From positions 1 through 21,756 of the IMG/VR virus record IMGVR_UViG_3300024520_000543: a stretch of DNA of 21,756 nucleotides. One strand, given 5' to 3'. Made by a program: the position numbers and the translations under genes. The stretch comes from a virus. Positions 14,501-21,130 of the stretch are shown here, piece after piece; position 1 is the stretch's first letter, and each line of letters begins with the position of its first letter. The notes below the pieces were generated by a model. That model was given only the letters and a program-made list of their open reading frames with translations. It was not told the DNA's origin and searched no databases.

Positions 14501-15798
14501 ATACGTACACGCTGTCTCGGTTGCTGCGAGGCCTCCAGGGCACCGAAAGCTTGACCGGCACGCACGCCGTGACAGAAAACTTTGTCTTCATCGATGCGTA
14601 CCAAGCCCTGCAAATGGCCCCCTACACTGTCGGCCAGCGTGGCATTGCCTTCGACTACAAGGCCGTGAATCTGCGGCAAGCCCTAGCAGATGTCACGGCG
14701 ACACAAGCAACCTTGAACGGTGCCCGCATGAAGCCCTGGGAGGTTGCTCCGGCAGTCTCGACGGTTGACGGGAGCGACAACTGGACCCTGAACTGGTTGC
14801 AACGCTCGCGTCTGGAAGGCGCATGGGTTGATGGCGTCGGCATCGGGAACGACTTCGATCATACGGGTTTTCGGGTCAAGATTTACCAGACCGAAGCCTA
14901 TACGACCGTGCTCCGAACGTTCACCGATACCGATGGCGGCAATCCGGCGGATGCCGAAGCCACTAAGACGCAAGCCTATCCGATTGCCAACCAGACAACG
15001 GACTTCGGAAAACACAACCCCCATCTCTTCATCGGCATTGCGCAGTTGTCGACATCGATGGTGGGGTATGAAACGCAGATTGAACTGCAAGAGATTGGCG
15101 TCTCCTCGTTGACGGATAACCTGGAAGCCTGGTGGAAACTGGAGGAGGCGTCAGGATCTCGGGCCGACGCGCAGGGATCGAATATCCTCACCGATATCAA
15201 TACCGTCACGCAGGCCACTGGCAAAATCGCATCGGCAGGCCAGTTTACCAGGGCGAATAGCGAATCGCTCACCATTGCCGACAATGCCAGCCTGAGCCTC
15301 GGGGCCGATTCGGATTTCGTCATTGCTGCCTGGGTGTATCTGGACAGTACCCCTGCCGGGGCGATGATTCTTGCCAGCAAAGGGGATTCGGCTGCGACGA
15401 TTTCGCAGGAATTTCAGTTGATTTATTCGTCAGGCCTGTTTCGCTTCAGCGTCGGCGATGGTGCCGCGTCGGCAGAGGTCACGGCATCGACATTCGGCGC
15501 CGCGTCGACAGGCGTCTGGTATTTCGTCTATGCCTGGCACGACTCGACATTGGATACCCTCAACATTATGATCAACAACGGCACGACGGATTCCGTCGCC
15601 TGGGCCAACGGGACGCAGGACACTGCCCAGGAATTCGCTATCGGACAATGGAGCAATATCGCGGCGGGTGGTGCGGCGGGCCATTGGGACGGACGCATCG
15701 ATGAGGTGGGTTTCTGGAAAGGCGGGTTGCATTTTCCGCAAGAACGCAATGACCTGTATAACGGCGGCGCGGGGGTGTCGCATCCATTTGTCAATTAG
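11572..15798 (+). CDS. Tail hub / host-specificity protein with beta-propeller insert and LamG end
   Basis: A 1408-aa product; ATG 11572 overlaps the peptidase stop, preferable to an in-frame upstream start at 11482 lying inside that gene. Residues 1-42 are a Gly-rich hydrophobic segment typical of hub N-termini. YGKRIPKLIGRRRLAGNIIW (about 63-82) matches the hub entry motif. From about 230 to 590 the sequence switches to repeated propeller blades (NLYVVCQGADTVDVF, RAWVTNTTDATVSRM, FVWVANAGATTLSYI, GVWVTLPNLSMVAHV). Residues 620-870 return to the phage-tail-3 type domain (LEELMRAFKFTMVESGEFLK). Residues 1180-1408 form a concanavalin-like LamG domain (LEAWWKLEEASGSRADAQGS; GHWDGRIDEVGFWKG). 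The product should bind the host surface at the tail tip. Confidence 0.8.
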   Translation: MAFAGQGLLPLGLGLVGGAFLGPLGFVAGAAVGGLIESFIFQPPSEVFEQESLADLSITTQTYGKRIPKLIGRRRLAGNIIWATDLVEVEHRDETSSGSKKGGGASSTSITKTHTVSFAMAICEGTVISIDRMWFDATLVFDAAAPTDSVQIVTPATDGTEGVKGISATGTQFFRLFNGSEEQVPSALQEATEGVGDVPAYRGTAYLEFEDLELGATGRIPNVTVEASTSVLPSGRPIALAYDDINQEDTLWIAYTAGTVDAAGKGFAQAILVPDLLVSVKGGAGDSPAFIDIALGFSGTTSFPVVVVGNLGPTGDPTLSILNADTGVALDVGDSGGGGAGAATSLLEAPILDDGELGTSLAHGFLDMLSATTDTYCLLQTIPRIVMVDHLTGDRTKTTPAATPVHLGADATNLYVVCQGADTVDVFVLGTLADAATPTVAVGDGPSRIAVDAANDRAWVTNTTDATVSRMTLSTLTVAATPAVGTGPVAVVVDSAGFVWVANAGATTLSYIDPTPNTASTIALEDTPGELAADANGGVWVTLPNLSMVAHVTSAGAVVTANIPLGPGATPMSIVTDADGLAYIVSTTAGVWVQATFDATTTEIHILAPHDANALGCVVRHLAEEAGVASHNIDISALDNTPVHMLISGVSSAITPLEELMRAFKFTMVESGEFLKFYFLGGTSQATLPESVTGAGAEDAAREGLAISRTQEMDLPTRATVTYASLARNYDDNTQSAALVNSQAPANVHSAHLAVSIPDDTAKALAETTLYEAWLNRLGFQFSLPPKFSLLEPVDIADVTSRTVEYSVRFLEMDYGINGAVDAKAVEHHSYIYQGFRAQPGSAPAAVQTTLTMADLTAFIVDLPPLDSTHVVLEYGIAIHTTEDGDWDISTLHRSIDSEVSYQLQHTQSLEAIAGTVALATADAPETVWDDTTTIVVVMRNGVLTTSTDLLVLNGANRAMVGTELIGFVTATLGAANTYTLSRLLRGLQGTESLTGTHAVTENFVFIDAYQALQMAPYTVGQRGIAFDYKAVNLRQALADVTATQATLNGARMKPWEVAPAVSTVDGSDNWTLNWLQRSRLEGAWVDGVGIGNDFDHTGFRVKIYQTEAYTTVLRTFTDTDGGNPADAEATKTQAYPIANQTTDFGKHNPHLFIGIAQLSTSMVGYETQIELQEIGVSSLTDNLEAWWKLEEASGSRADAQGSNILTDINTVTQATGKIASAGQFTRANSESLTIADNASLSLGADSDFVIAAWVYLDSTPAGAMILASKGDSAATISQEFQLIYSSGLFRFSVGDGAASAEVTASTFGAASTGVWYFVYAWHDSTLDTLNIMINNGTTDSVAWANGTQDTAQEFAIGQWSNIAAGGAAGHWDGRIDEVGFWKGGLHFPQERNDLYNGGAGVSHPFVN

Positions 15799-15807
15799 GG
15801 GCAGGCC

Positions 15808-16923
15808 ATGGTCACAACGAATCTCGAAATGGTGGAACTGACGATTGGGCAGGCGCAGAAGGAAACGACCGTCAACACCGCCTTGGGTGTCTTGGACGGC
15901 GCGGTCGCCGGGCGGGTGTCAATTGCCACGGCCGATGCCAACGTCACGTTGACCGACGCCCAGGCCTTCCAAAACATGACCTTTGATTTTACCGGGGCCA
16001 TGACTGCCGGGCGCAACGTCGTCGTCCCGGACAACACCAAGATGTATGTCATTACCAACAGTACGACCGGCGGCTTCGATCTGACGGTCAAGACGTCTGC
16101 GGGATCTGGGATTGCCGTCTCGGCAGGCAGTCCAAAAATCCTTTCCTGCGACGGGACCAACGTCATTGAGCTTGGCGGGGCAGGGCCCTTCACGGGCGAT
16201 CTGCTTATCAGTAATGGCAACGGCTTGGTCGTCGGACACTCAGCACAAGTCGTGGCAGGTGGTCTGACCTCGGAAGCTCAAATACTTGGCACGGCGGCTG
16301 CGGATGCTGCGCTTGTTGTTGGGAGGTGGTCGGCGGATGCTGTGGGTCCAACGCTCATCCTCGGGAAAAGCCGCAATGCAGCGATAGGCTCCTTCACGAT
16401 TGTGGCGGATGATGATGTCCTCGGTCAACTCCAGTTTGCTGCCGATGACGGGGCGGACTTGGCAACAATCGGGGCCGCGATTACCGCGGAGATTGACGGG
16501 ACACCTGGCGCAAACGACATGCCGACACGTCTGGTGTTTTTGACGACGGCCGATGCAGCTTCCACCCCGACGGAACGCCTGCGAATTAGCGCTGCCGGGG
16601 TGATAACAGTAGCTGGAACACTTGCAACCACACCTGGTTCGGTCACGCTTGGGGCGGCGGCGACCGTCATTGCTGTGACAGCAAACGTGATGACAATCAC
16701 GGGCGATGGTGGCGGCAATACCGTGGCGACTCTTACGGGTGGTACGTCAGGCATGACGTTGACGCTGATCTTCATCGATGCGTTGGTTACCATTACCGAT
16801 GATGGGACACATGGGGCAGATTCTGTCGACCTGTCGGCGGCGTTTACGAGTGCTGACGATACGACATTGCAGCTTGTGTATGACGGAACATCATGGTATG
16901 AGCTGTCCCGATCTGTCAATTAA
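15808..16923 (+). CDS. Tail fibre protein
   Basis: A 371-aa product from ATG 15808 with AGGGG about 7 bp upstream. The N-terminus (LEMVELTIGQAQKETTVNTA) resembles the DUF2793-type start that anchors fibres to the tail. Residues 30-115 are a beta domain (FDFTGAMTAGRNVVVPDN). A segment common to many phage fibres follows: LGTAAADAALVVGRWSADAV, then GPTLILGKSRNAAIG, then GTPGANDMPTRLVFLTTADA and ERLRISAAG. The C-terminal domain ends DDTTLQLVYDGTSWYELSRS, matching the end of the 1132-1485 product. It is the last large gene of the tail operon and a likely receptor-binding protein. Confidence 0.8.
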   Translation: MVTTNLEMVELTIGQAQKETTVNTALGVLDGAVAGRVSIATADANVTLTDAQAFQNMTFDFTGAMTAGRNVVVPDNTKMYVITNSTTGGFDLTVKTSAGSGIAVSAGSPKILSCDGTNVIELGGAGPFTGDLLISNGNGLVVGHSAQVVAGGLTSEAQILGTAAADAALVVGRWSADAVGPTLILGKSRNAAIGSFTIVADDDVLGQLQFAADDGADLATIGAAITAEIDGTPGANDMPTRLVFLTTADAASTPTERLRISAAGVITVAGTLATTPGSVTLGAAATVIAVTANVMTITGDGGGNTVATLTGGTSGMTLTLIFIDALVTITDDGTHGADSVDLSAAFTSADDTTLQLVYDGTSWYELSRSVN

Positions 16924-16925
16924 GA

Positions 16926-16947
16926 GGGACGCGTGGCCACGCGTCCC
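16926..16947. repeat. 22-bp perfect palindrome between fibre and 96-aa gene
   Basis: Two 11-base arms (GGGACGCGTGG and its complement) meet without a loop. No T-run follows, so it is not a standard intrinsic terminator. It may be an RNA hairpin limiting transcription or protecting the upstream mRNA, or a dimeric protein site. It lies directly before the ribosome site of the next gene. Confidence 0.8.
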
Positions 16948-16964
16948 ATACAGGAGGTCATCGA

Positions 16965-17255
16965 ATGGCAGAGCAGCTTGACGATACCGTATCCGGCCTT
17001 GCCCGGATACCCGTCAACGGGAAGGATTCGACGACAGAAGAAATACCACTCTCGGAGCTTGAATGCCTCCGAGTAAAGACTTTACAGCAGGAACTCCAGT
17101 TTCTACAGTTGCAAGCCAAGACTGCCATACAGGCAGCGGCAGCGGCTCTAGACGACGGCATTGGGAAACTCTTGACGGCACACTCCATACCAGCCGAAGC
17201 CCACTCTCTGTACGCTATCAATATCGATCAGATGTGTATCAGCCTCAAACGGTAG
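16965..17255 (+). CDS. Small helical protein of unknown function (96 aa)
   Basis: ATG 16965 is preceded by a strong CAGGAGG ribosome site 7 bp upstream. The N-terminal 35 residues are acidic and polar. Residues 35-75 form a predicted long amphipathic helix (LRVKTLQQELQFLQLQAKTA) with a Gln/Ala-rich face, suggesting a coiled coil. The C-terminus is short (INIDQMCISLKR). No transmembrane span is visible, so it is not an obvious holin. It is the last + strand gene of the tail operon and lies between two perfect palindromes, 16926-16947 and 17262-17285. Confidence 0.65.
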   Translation: MAEQLDDTVSGLARIPVNGKDSTTEEIPLSELECLRVKTLQQELQFLQLQAKTAIQAAAAALDDGIGKLLTAHSIPAEAHSLYAINIDQMCISLKR

Positions 17256-17261
17256 GAGTAC

Positions 17262-17285
17262 TCAGGGGAGGCCGGCCTCCCCTGA
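17262..17285. repeat. 24-bp perfect palindrome bounding the repeat locus
   Basis: Arms TCAGGGGAGGCC and GGCCTCCCCTGA are exact reverse complements with no loop. It sits 6 bp after the 96-aa gene's stop and immediately before the 35-bp repeat array. There is no T-run on either side. It could end tail transcription from the left, or end transcription of the array from the right. Confidence 0.85.
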
Positions 17286-17290
17286 AGCTC

Positions 17291-17889
17291 TTGCGTTATC
17301 GTGGTTCTTGTCCTTTCACAGAGTCTAGCTCGCGCATCGATCTTGAACCTTCGACTCATTCGGCTCACACTATAAGTGTGTTCTTACCGTTGACATGGTT
17401 CGCTCCTTGGCCCGATACCTGCGTCACCAACGAGCTCGCGCATCCACGTTGTTCTTTTGACTGCTTAGGCTCACGTCGAGTCTCCTGGACCGAGTCCCCT
17501 CCTGGTTCGCGAGTTTGGCTTGCGCCTGCATCTCTCATGACTCACGCCACATAGTTGGACCTACCTATGGTGTGGTTTGCTCTCTCGTGCTGGTCCTGCA
17601 TACGCACTGGCTCACGCTTCAGCCTTGCTCCTGTCCAGACCATGGTTCACGCTACTAGAATGTTCCTACTGTTCTACTGGTTCACATCGAGCGTCCTGAC
17701 CTGTTTACCCTCCTGGCTCGCTGATTCGGCTTGTTCATACATCTATCAAGGCTCATTCTCATGTCATAGTCATACGGGTGCGTTGGCTCACTCACGCTCG
17801 TTGTCCTGACGTTGTACTTGGCTCACTCGAGGGCTTTGTTCCTTCAGGAGCGATGGCTCGCACGTCTGCCTTGTTCCTGCCGCCAGATA
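17291..17889 (-). repeat. Array of 35-36 bp degenerate direct repeats (16 clear units and 1 weak unit)
   Basis: On the + strand clear units start at 17326, 17361, 17396, 17432, 17467, 17503, 17538, 17573, 17608, 17643, 17678, 17714, 17749, 17784, 17819 and 17854. All are 35 or 36 bp. Positions 1-8 read TGGYTCRC: in the 16 units position 5 is T in all, position 7 is a purine in all, and positions 3, 6 and 8 fit in 15. Positions 17-26 approximate CTTGTTCCTG (for example 17870-17879), less strictly. The 8 bases between boxes and the 9-10 after box 2 differ in every unit. A weak unit precedes at 17291. The period breaks all reading frames, so the array is not protein-coding. I put it on the minus strand because the adjacent gene runs that way; its transcription is unknown. 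Confidence 0.85.
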
Positions 17890-17892
17890 TGG

Positions 17893-18987
17893 CTAGTCGT
17901 CCTTCTTGTCGGGGGGCTTCTTGTACTTAAAGCCCGGCGGTGGCCAGCCCGGCGGCGGAATGATGTTCGTGTGTCCTTTGTATTCCACGACCCACGGCCT
18001 TACGACAGGCGTGTGATGCTGGAGTTCCCAACTGACCTGGTGCCAATGAGCCAGAAACATCTTCTCGATCCAACGGTAAGCGCGAGCTTGGATATGGGCA
18101 GGGGGAAGCCTCCCGGCAGCGTAGTGCTTATACGCTGCCGTTTCTCTTCCATAGCGCTTTTCTCTGAGAGCCCGCTCAGCTTCGTGAGCCAGCTCGCCCC
18201 GCTCATTAAGATCTTGCTCATAGGCTTTCCTTTCGTAGTAGAGCGGACCATACTGCGACTTGTCGGGATATCTATGGTAGAGCTTAATCTGCACCTGCGC
18301 GAAGCGCCACAGAATTGTTTTCAGGAACGCATTCCATGGACGTCTGGCTAAAGCCTTTGCCAGGTTCTGCACCGTGAGTGGGCGTTGCGTTCCTGTAGCC
18401 GTTGTCGTTGCAAACCTTCGAAGGGTTTCTCCCTTCCGCTTCGTGTTCAGCGCCACCTGGAACAGGTCGTCCAGGTCTATCGGCCCGGCCATCTTGCCAA
18501 TGATGTCACCTATGATCTGTTTGGATTTCTCTTCGCCCTGCCAGGTCTGCATCGGTTGCAGGCCGGCATAACTCCACCAATGCCCGACAGTCTTCGGCGT
18601 ATCCTCGGCAAGATTGGATACCAGGCCGGCACAGATCAACGGTCCGACGCCGAAGAGGTGCGGCTTGGCCCAGTCAGCAACAATAGGATACTGCCTGGAC
18701 CAGGTGTCCAAGGAGTTCTGGCAATTCTTTTCGAACGTGGCATAGTTCCGCACTGCCCATTCGAACAGGTCATAGGGCCGGTTGTCCTTCTTGGCGGCAT
18801 CCAGTTGGTTGTTCATCCTGACGCGTTGGCGCTGTTGATCGTAGTACAACTTCAGCATCAGGCGCACGTCGTCACGGGTCATTTGTTCGGCGGCGCGTTT
18901 GAGATCCTTGTCAAGCCTTTCAACGGCTAACCAATGAATGATTTTTTCTATTGGTTCATTGTCAGGTTCGAATTGATCTAGCTCCAT
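17893..18987 (-). CDS. IS110/Transposase_20-like protein without a visible RuvC-like domain
   Basis: A 364-aa product; start ATG at 18987, with AAAGGA 6 bp upstream (complement of 18993-18998). Residues 14-105 are helical (VRLMLKLYYDQQRQRVRMNN). Residues 112-144 contain FGVGPLICAGLVSNL and WWSYAGLQP, corresponding to the GIGP...YAGL helix-hairpin-helix core of IS110/IS116/IS902 C-terminal domains. RPWNAFLKTILWRF (216-229), YYERKAYEQDLNERGE (250-265) and LPPAHIQARAYRWIEKMFLAHW (294-315, here cited in parts) fit the later helices. The DEDD N-terminus of true IS110 transposases (V-G-I-D start) is missing, and where those carry Ser-Gly after YAGL-P this has Gln150-Gly151. Similar proteins recur in phage and metagenomic contigs, often labelled transposase. 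A domesticated nucleic-acid-binding role tied to the flanking repeat array is my inference. Confidence 0.7.
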   Translation of the reverse strand: MELDQFEPDNEPIEKIIHWLAVERLDKDLKRAAEQMTRDDVRLMLKLYYDQQRQRVRMNNQLDAAKKDNRPYDLFEWAVRNYATFEKNCQNSLDTWSRQYPIVADWAKPHLFGVGPLICAGLVSNLAEDTPKTVGHWWSYAGLQPMQTWQGEEKSKQIIGDIIGKMAGPIDLDDLFQVALNTKRKGETLRRFATTTATGTQRPLTVQNLAKALARRPWNAFLKTILWRFAQVQIKLYHRYPDKSQYGPLYYERKAYEQDLNERGELAHEAERALREKRYGRETAAYKHYAAGRLPPAHIQARAYRWIEKMFLAHWHQVSWELQHHTPVVRPWVVEYKGHTNIIPPPGWPPPGFKYKKPPDKKDD

Positions 18988-18998
18988 GGTATGTCCTT

Positions 18999-19101
18999 TC
19001 GTTCAGCGAGAATTTGTTCAGACGCCAGAATTGGCTCACTTAGGGCCTTTGTGCCTACCATGTCCCTGGCTCGCTCCCTAGCCTTTTTTCTGGTCCTTGA
19101 C
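18999..19101 (-). repeat. Three more 35-bp-type repeat units upstream of the IS110-like gene
   Basis: Units start at 19032 and 19067, each 35 bp. They begin TGGCTCAC and TGGCTCGC and show box 2 variants at the right spacing (TTTGTGCCTA at 19048-19057). A diverged 33-bp unit (18999-19031) has TCGTTCAG and TTTGTTCAG. They are the same family and orientation as the array on the other side, so the gene lies within the array. The TGGCT of a further unit at 17890 runs into the gene's TAG stop. Confidence 0.8.
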
Positions 19102-19104
19102 TAT

Positions 19105-19159
19105 ACAGCAGGGCCTGGTAGCATGGTCCTGCTGTGAGAAGCGTCCCGCATTGTGCGGG
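19105..19159. repeat. Two hairpins closing the repeat locus
   Basis: The first pairs 19105-19115 (ACAGCAGGGCC) with 19125-19135 (GGTCCTGCTGT) around a 9-nt loop, with one G-T pair. The second pairs 19145-19150 (CCCGCA) with 19154-19159 (TGCGGG) around TTG. Neither has a following T-run. They lie just beyond the last repeat unit, upstream of the IS110-like gene in its own direction, and could be the 5' structure of a non-coding RNA. Confidence 0.6.
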
Positions 19160-19250
19160 TACGTTAAGCGCTACAGGTCATGGCGCAGTTTTGACGGTTC
19201 TGCCTACGCATGTCACGCTTCGCCAGGCCAACACGAGGGGACGAAAATAG

Positions 19251-19544
19251 AGCCTTGGTGTCTGTTGGGCTGCGTCCCGAAGAACGGCCCAGGGGCTTGG
19301 CGCAGGTTCAGCCGCAGACGAAGGCAAAGACAAATCATACGAGATTAGAGCTAGATTTGAGGTTGGCAGACCACCAGGGTTGCTCTCTGGAACCCCCCTA
19401 GATGTGAATTTAGCCTTCAACTTTGCCCCGTTGCAACTGGACGTAGGCAAGCGATATGTGTGGCGTTGTTTTGTCGATGACAAGTTCGCAGAGGAGACAG
19501 CGTTTTCTACGCAAGGGGAACGTAAGCCACAAGGATCACGGTAG
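19251..19544 (+). pseudogene. DUF6941-like C-terminal remnant
   Basis: A frame open from 19251 to TAG 19542-19544 translates to a sensible protein end: IRARFEVGRPPGLLSGTPLD followed by VNLAFNFAPLQLDVGKRYVW and RCFVDDKFAEETAFS. This resembles the end of DUF6941-type proteins (GRPPGL-x-GTP, LAFN-x-x-PL-x-L, G-x-Y-x-W-x-x-x-x-D). The upstream part of the frame is not family-like, has no ATG, GTG or TTG start, and begins after a stop at 19248. An earlier ATG at 19164 hits a stop after four codons. I read it as a gene whose 5' half has been lost or frameshifted. Together with the hairpins at 19105-19159 it accounts for most of the gap 19102-19595; nothing is seen at 19545-19595. Confidence 0.45.
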
Positions 19545-19595
19545 CGCTACCTACCCAGCACCCTCGTCATCTTCGATCGTCAGGCCTATACGCCG

Positions 19596-19748
19596 TTAGA
19601 GCGCCCCAACCTCCAGCCCCCGCAGCGCCGGTTGCCCCAGGCTGCGCCGCAGCCAGTCATGCAGCGTATCCTGGATAATCCACACCGGGTACGTCCACTC
19701 CTTCCACTGCTCGGATTCCTGCTTGTAAATCGGCAAGCCTTTTTCCCG
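19596..19748 (-). other. In-frame extension after the DUF3326 TAG stop
   Basis: The DUF3326 frame continues past its TAG (19751-19749) for 50 sense codons to TAA at 19598-19596. The translation looks protein-like: REKGLPIYKQESEQWKEWTY then PVWIIQDTLHDWLRRSLGQP and ALRGLEVGAL. A TTG at 19736 could start a separate 46-codon frame but has no clear ribosome site. Other genes here end in TAG, so general recoding is unlikely. It may be a readthrough extension, a remnant of another gene, or a small gene. I do not recognise the sequence. Confidence 0.35.
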
Positions 19749-21098
19749 CTATTCAGCACCTGCCGCGAGTTGGTCACACTCCTCAATAGCCTTTCGCACC
19801 TTCGTGGCTGCAATGGGCCGGCGTACAGATTCAAGTGTCACTCCGGCCTTCAACGCATTCATGACACCGACGGCTTCCAGGTAATTGTCAACCTGCATAT
19901 ATTGCCCCCTGTGCCACGGAAGCTGTGACAGGTCATTGCGCATCAGGTTGCGGTTTTCACGCACGGCAATAACCGGAATGCCCTGCTCAAGTGCAGCCAC
20001 CGTTGGCAAACCGAAGCACCCATCCGGGATGACGAGGCATGACACATCTTCTACAGAGAACACATCGGGCCGAGCAAACAACATTTCGTCTCGAATGATC
20101 CTGGGGCTCTTCATGAGCCCCTTCAAGATACACTGGAGGAAGGACAGCGATATCGCCTCCGCTGACATCCTCGGCTCCACAATACCGGCCTCCAGCGTTT
20201 CAACCTTTCTGGATTCAAACATAGGAGAGTGGGCCGTTGGTACGTCGAGTAGCGATGAAATCGTATGAGTCAGCATGGCTTCGACGCCACCCCAGGGGTT
20301 GACCATTTTGCCTTCACTGCGGAAATAGTCGAGGTGATATGCCTGAGGGACACGGATGACCGAGGAGAGTGCGACTGCATCATACGTCCCTGCGGTGTCG
20401 TTGAGAACATCGAGGCAATATTCCAGGTTCTCGACCCGCCCGATGGCACGCCCGGAATCCGCATACTCAGCAACCATGCGAAGAGGCGGCTGAAGGCAAA
20501 CGACCTCGGGACAGTCGAGCCCAAAGGTCGCCCGGGCGGCACTTACGGAGTTAATCGCGGCATCCACAAAGTGCGTGTCCGGATGCTCATCGAGCATGAC
20601 CAAAACACGATTTGTACGCGTTGGCTGGAGACCGACTGTGCCCATCAGCAGGCGTGTGACGATGCTCCCCTCCACATAGAGCGCATTGGCTGGCATCTCA
20701 TTAATATCGGATGCATTGACGACGTTGGGATGGAGGACGAGCCTGTCGCAACTCTCAGACAGGAGACGCGCAACCGCTGTGGCATCACCGGCATGGCCGC
20801 CAATCTCGGCGCCGATGCCGGTGGGGATTAACAGCACGGCATTAAAGCTGTCAGTCGTTTCCAGGGTGCGCCTTCGCATCGCAAACAGGTTCGCGGTGTG
20901 CTCCTGAAGGCTTGCGGGTGCATCCATGATGACGCCGATCTCGCAATTGTATTGGTGATCATTGGACTCCGTGACCGCATAACGGACCGGTATCTCGTCG
21001 GCCTTCAGGTGAAACTCCACACCTGCCCGGATATGATCTATGAGGCGACCGCCGCCGGTGGGTGCGGGAAGCACGATGGCCTTTTCTCTAATGTGCAC
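19749..21098 (-). CDS. DUF3326 family protein
   Basis: A 449-aa product starting at GTG 21098, with AGGAG about 8 bp upstream on the minus strand. Many DUF3326 landmarks are visible: LLIPTGIGAEIGGHAGDATA, LVLHPNVVNASDINEMPANA followed by LYVEGS, GLDCPEVVCLQPPL, VNPWGGVEAMLTH, DVPTAHSPMFES, VIPDGCFGLPTVAALEQGIP and VIAVREN. The biochemical function of this family is not established to my knowledge; members are common in Cyanobacteria and other free-living bacteria. It lies 32 bp after the SpeD-like gene, so the two are likely one operon. This is not a virion gene: it is either cargo carried by the phage or flanking host DNA. Confidence 0.8.
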   Translation of the reverse strand: MHIREKAIVLPAPTGGGRLIDHIRAGVEFHLKADEIPVRYAVTESNDHQYNCEIGVIMDAPASLQEHTANLFAMRRRTLETTDSFNAVLLIPTGIGAEIGGHAGDATAVARLLSESCDRLVLHPNVVNASDINEMPANALYVEGSIVTRLLMGTVGLQPTRTNRVLVMLDEHPDTHFVDAAINSVSAARATFGLDCPEVVCLQPPLRMVAEYADSGRAIGRVENLEYCLDVLNDTAGTYDAVALSSVIRVPQAYHLDYFRSEGKMVNPWGGVEAMLTHTISSLLDVPTAHSPMFESRKVETLEAGIVEPRMSAEAISLSFLQCILKGLMKSPRIIRDEMLFARPDVFSVEDVSCLVIPDGCFGLPTVAALEQGIPVIAVRENRNLMRNDLSQLPWHRGQYMQVDNYLEAVGVMNALKAGVTLESVRRPIAATKVRKAIEECDQLAAGAE

Positions 21099-21130
21099 GC
21101 CTAGACTCCTGTGGTTATGTACTACCTGCT

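Noticed and set aside
17262-17285. Canonical rho-independent terminator after the tail operon
   Set aside because: The palindrome is strong but lacks a loop and any T-run, so I list it only as a palindrome.
17291-17889. Array as a CRISPR
   Set aside because: The conserved parts are only 8-10 bases each and degenerate, the variable parts are 8-10 bases, and no cas gene is present. CRISPR repeats are normally long and nearly identical.
17063-18351. Plus-strand frames of 163, 84 and 179 codons across the array
   Set aside because: They cross a 35-bp repeat whose period shifts frame in every unit, and the last overlaps the IS110-like gene antisense. Composition is not protein-like.
18964-18980. 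GGTTCGAATTG resembling a tRNA T-loop
   Set aside because: No acceptor, D or anticodon stems can be formed around it, and it lies at the start of the IS110-like coding sequence.
19067-19090. Terminator at GGCT...AGCC followed by TTTTTT
   Set aside because: The stem is only 4 bp and the bases belong to a repeat unit.
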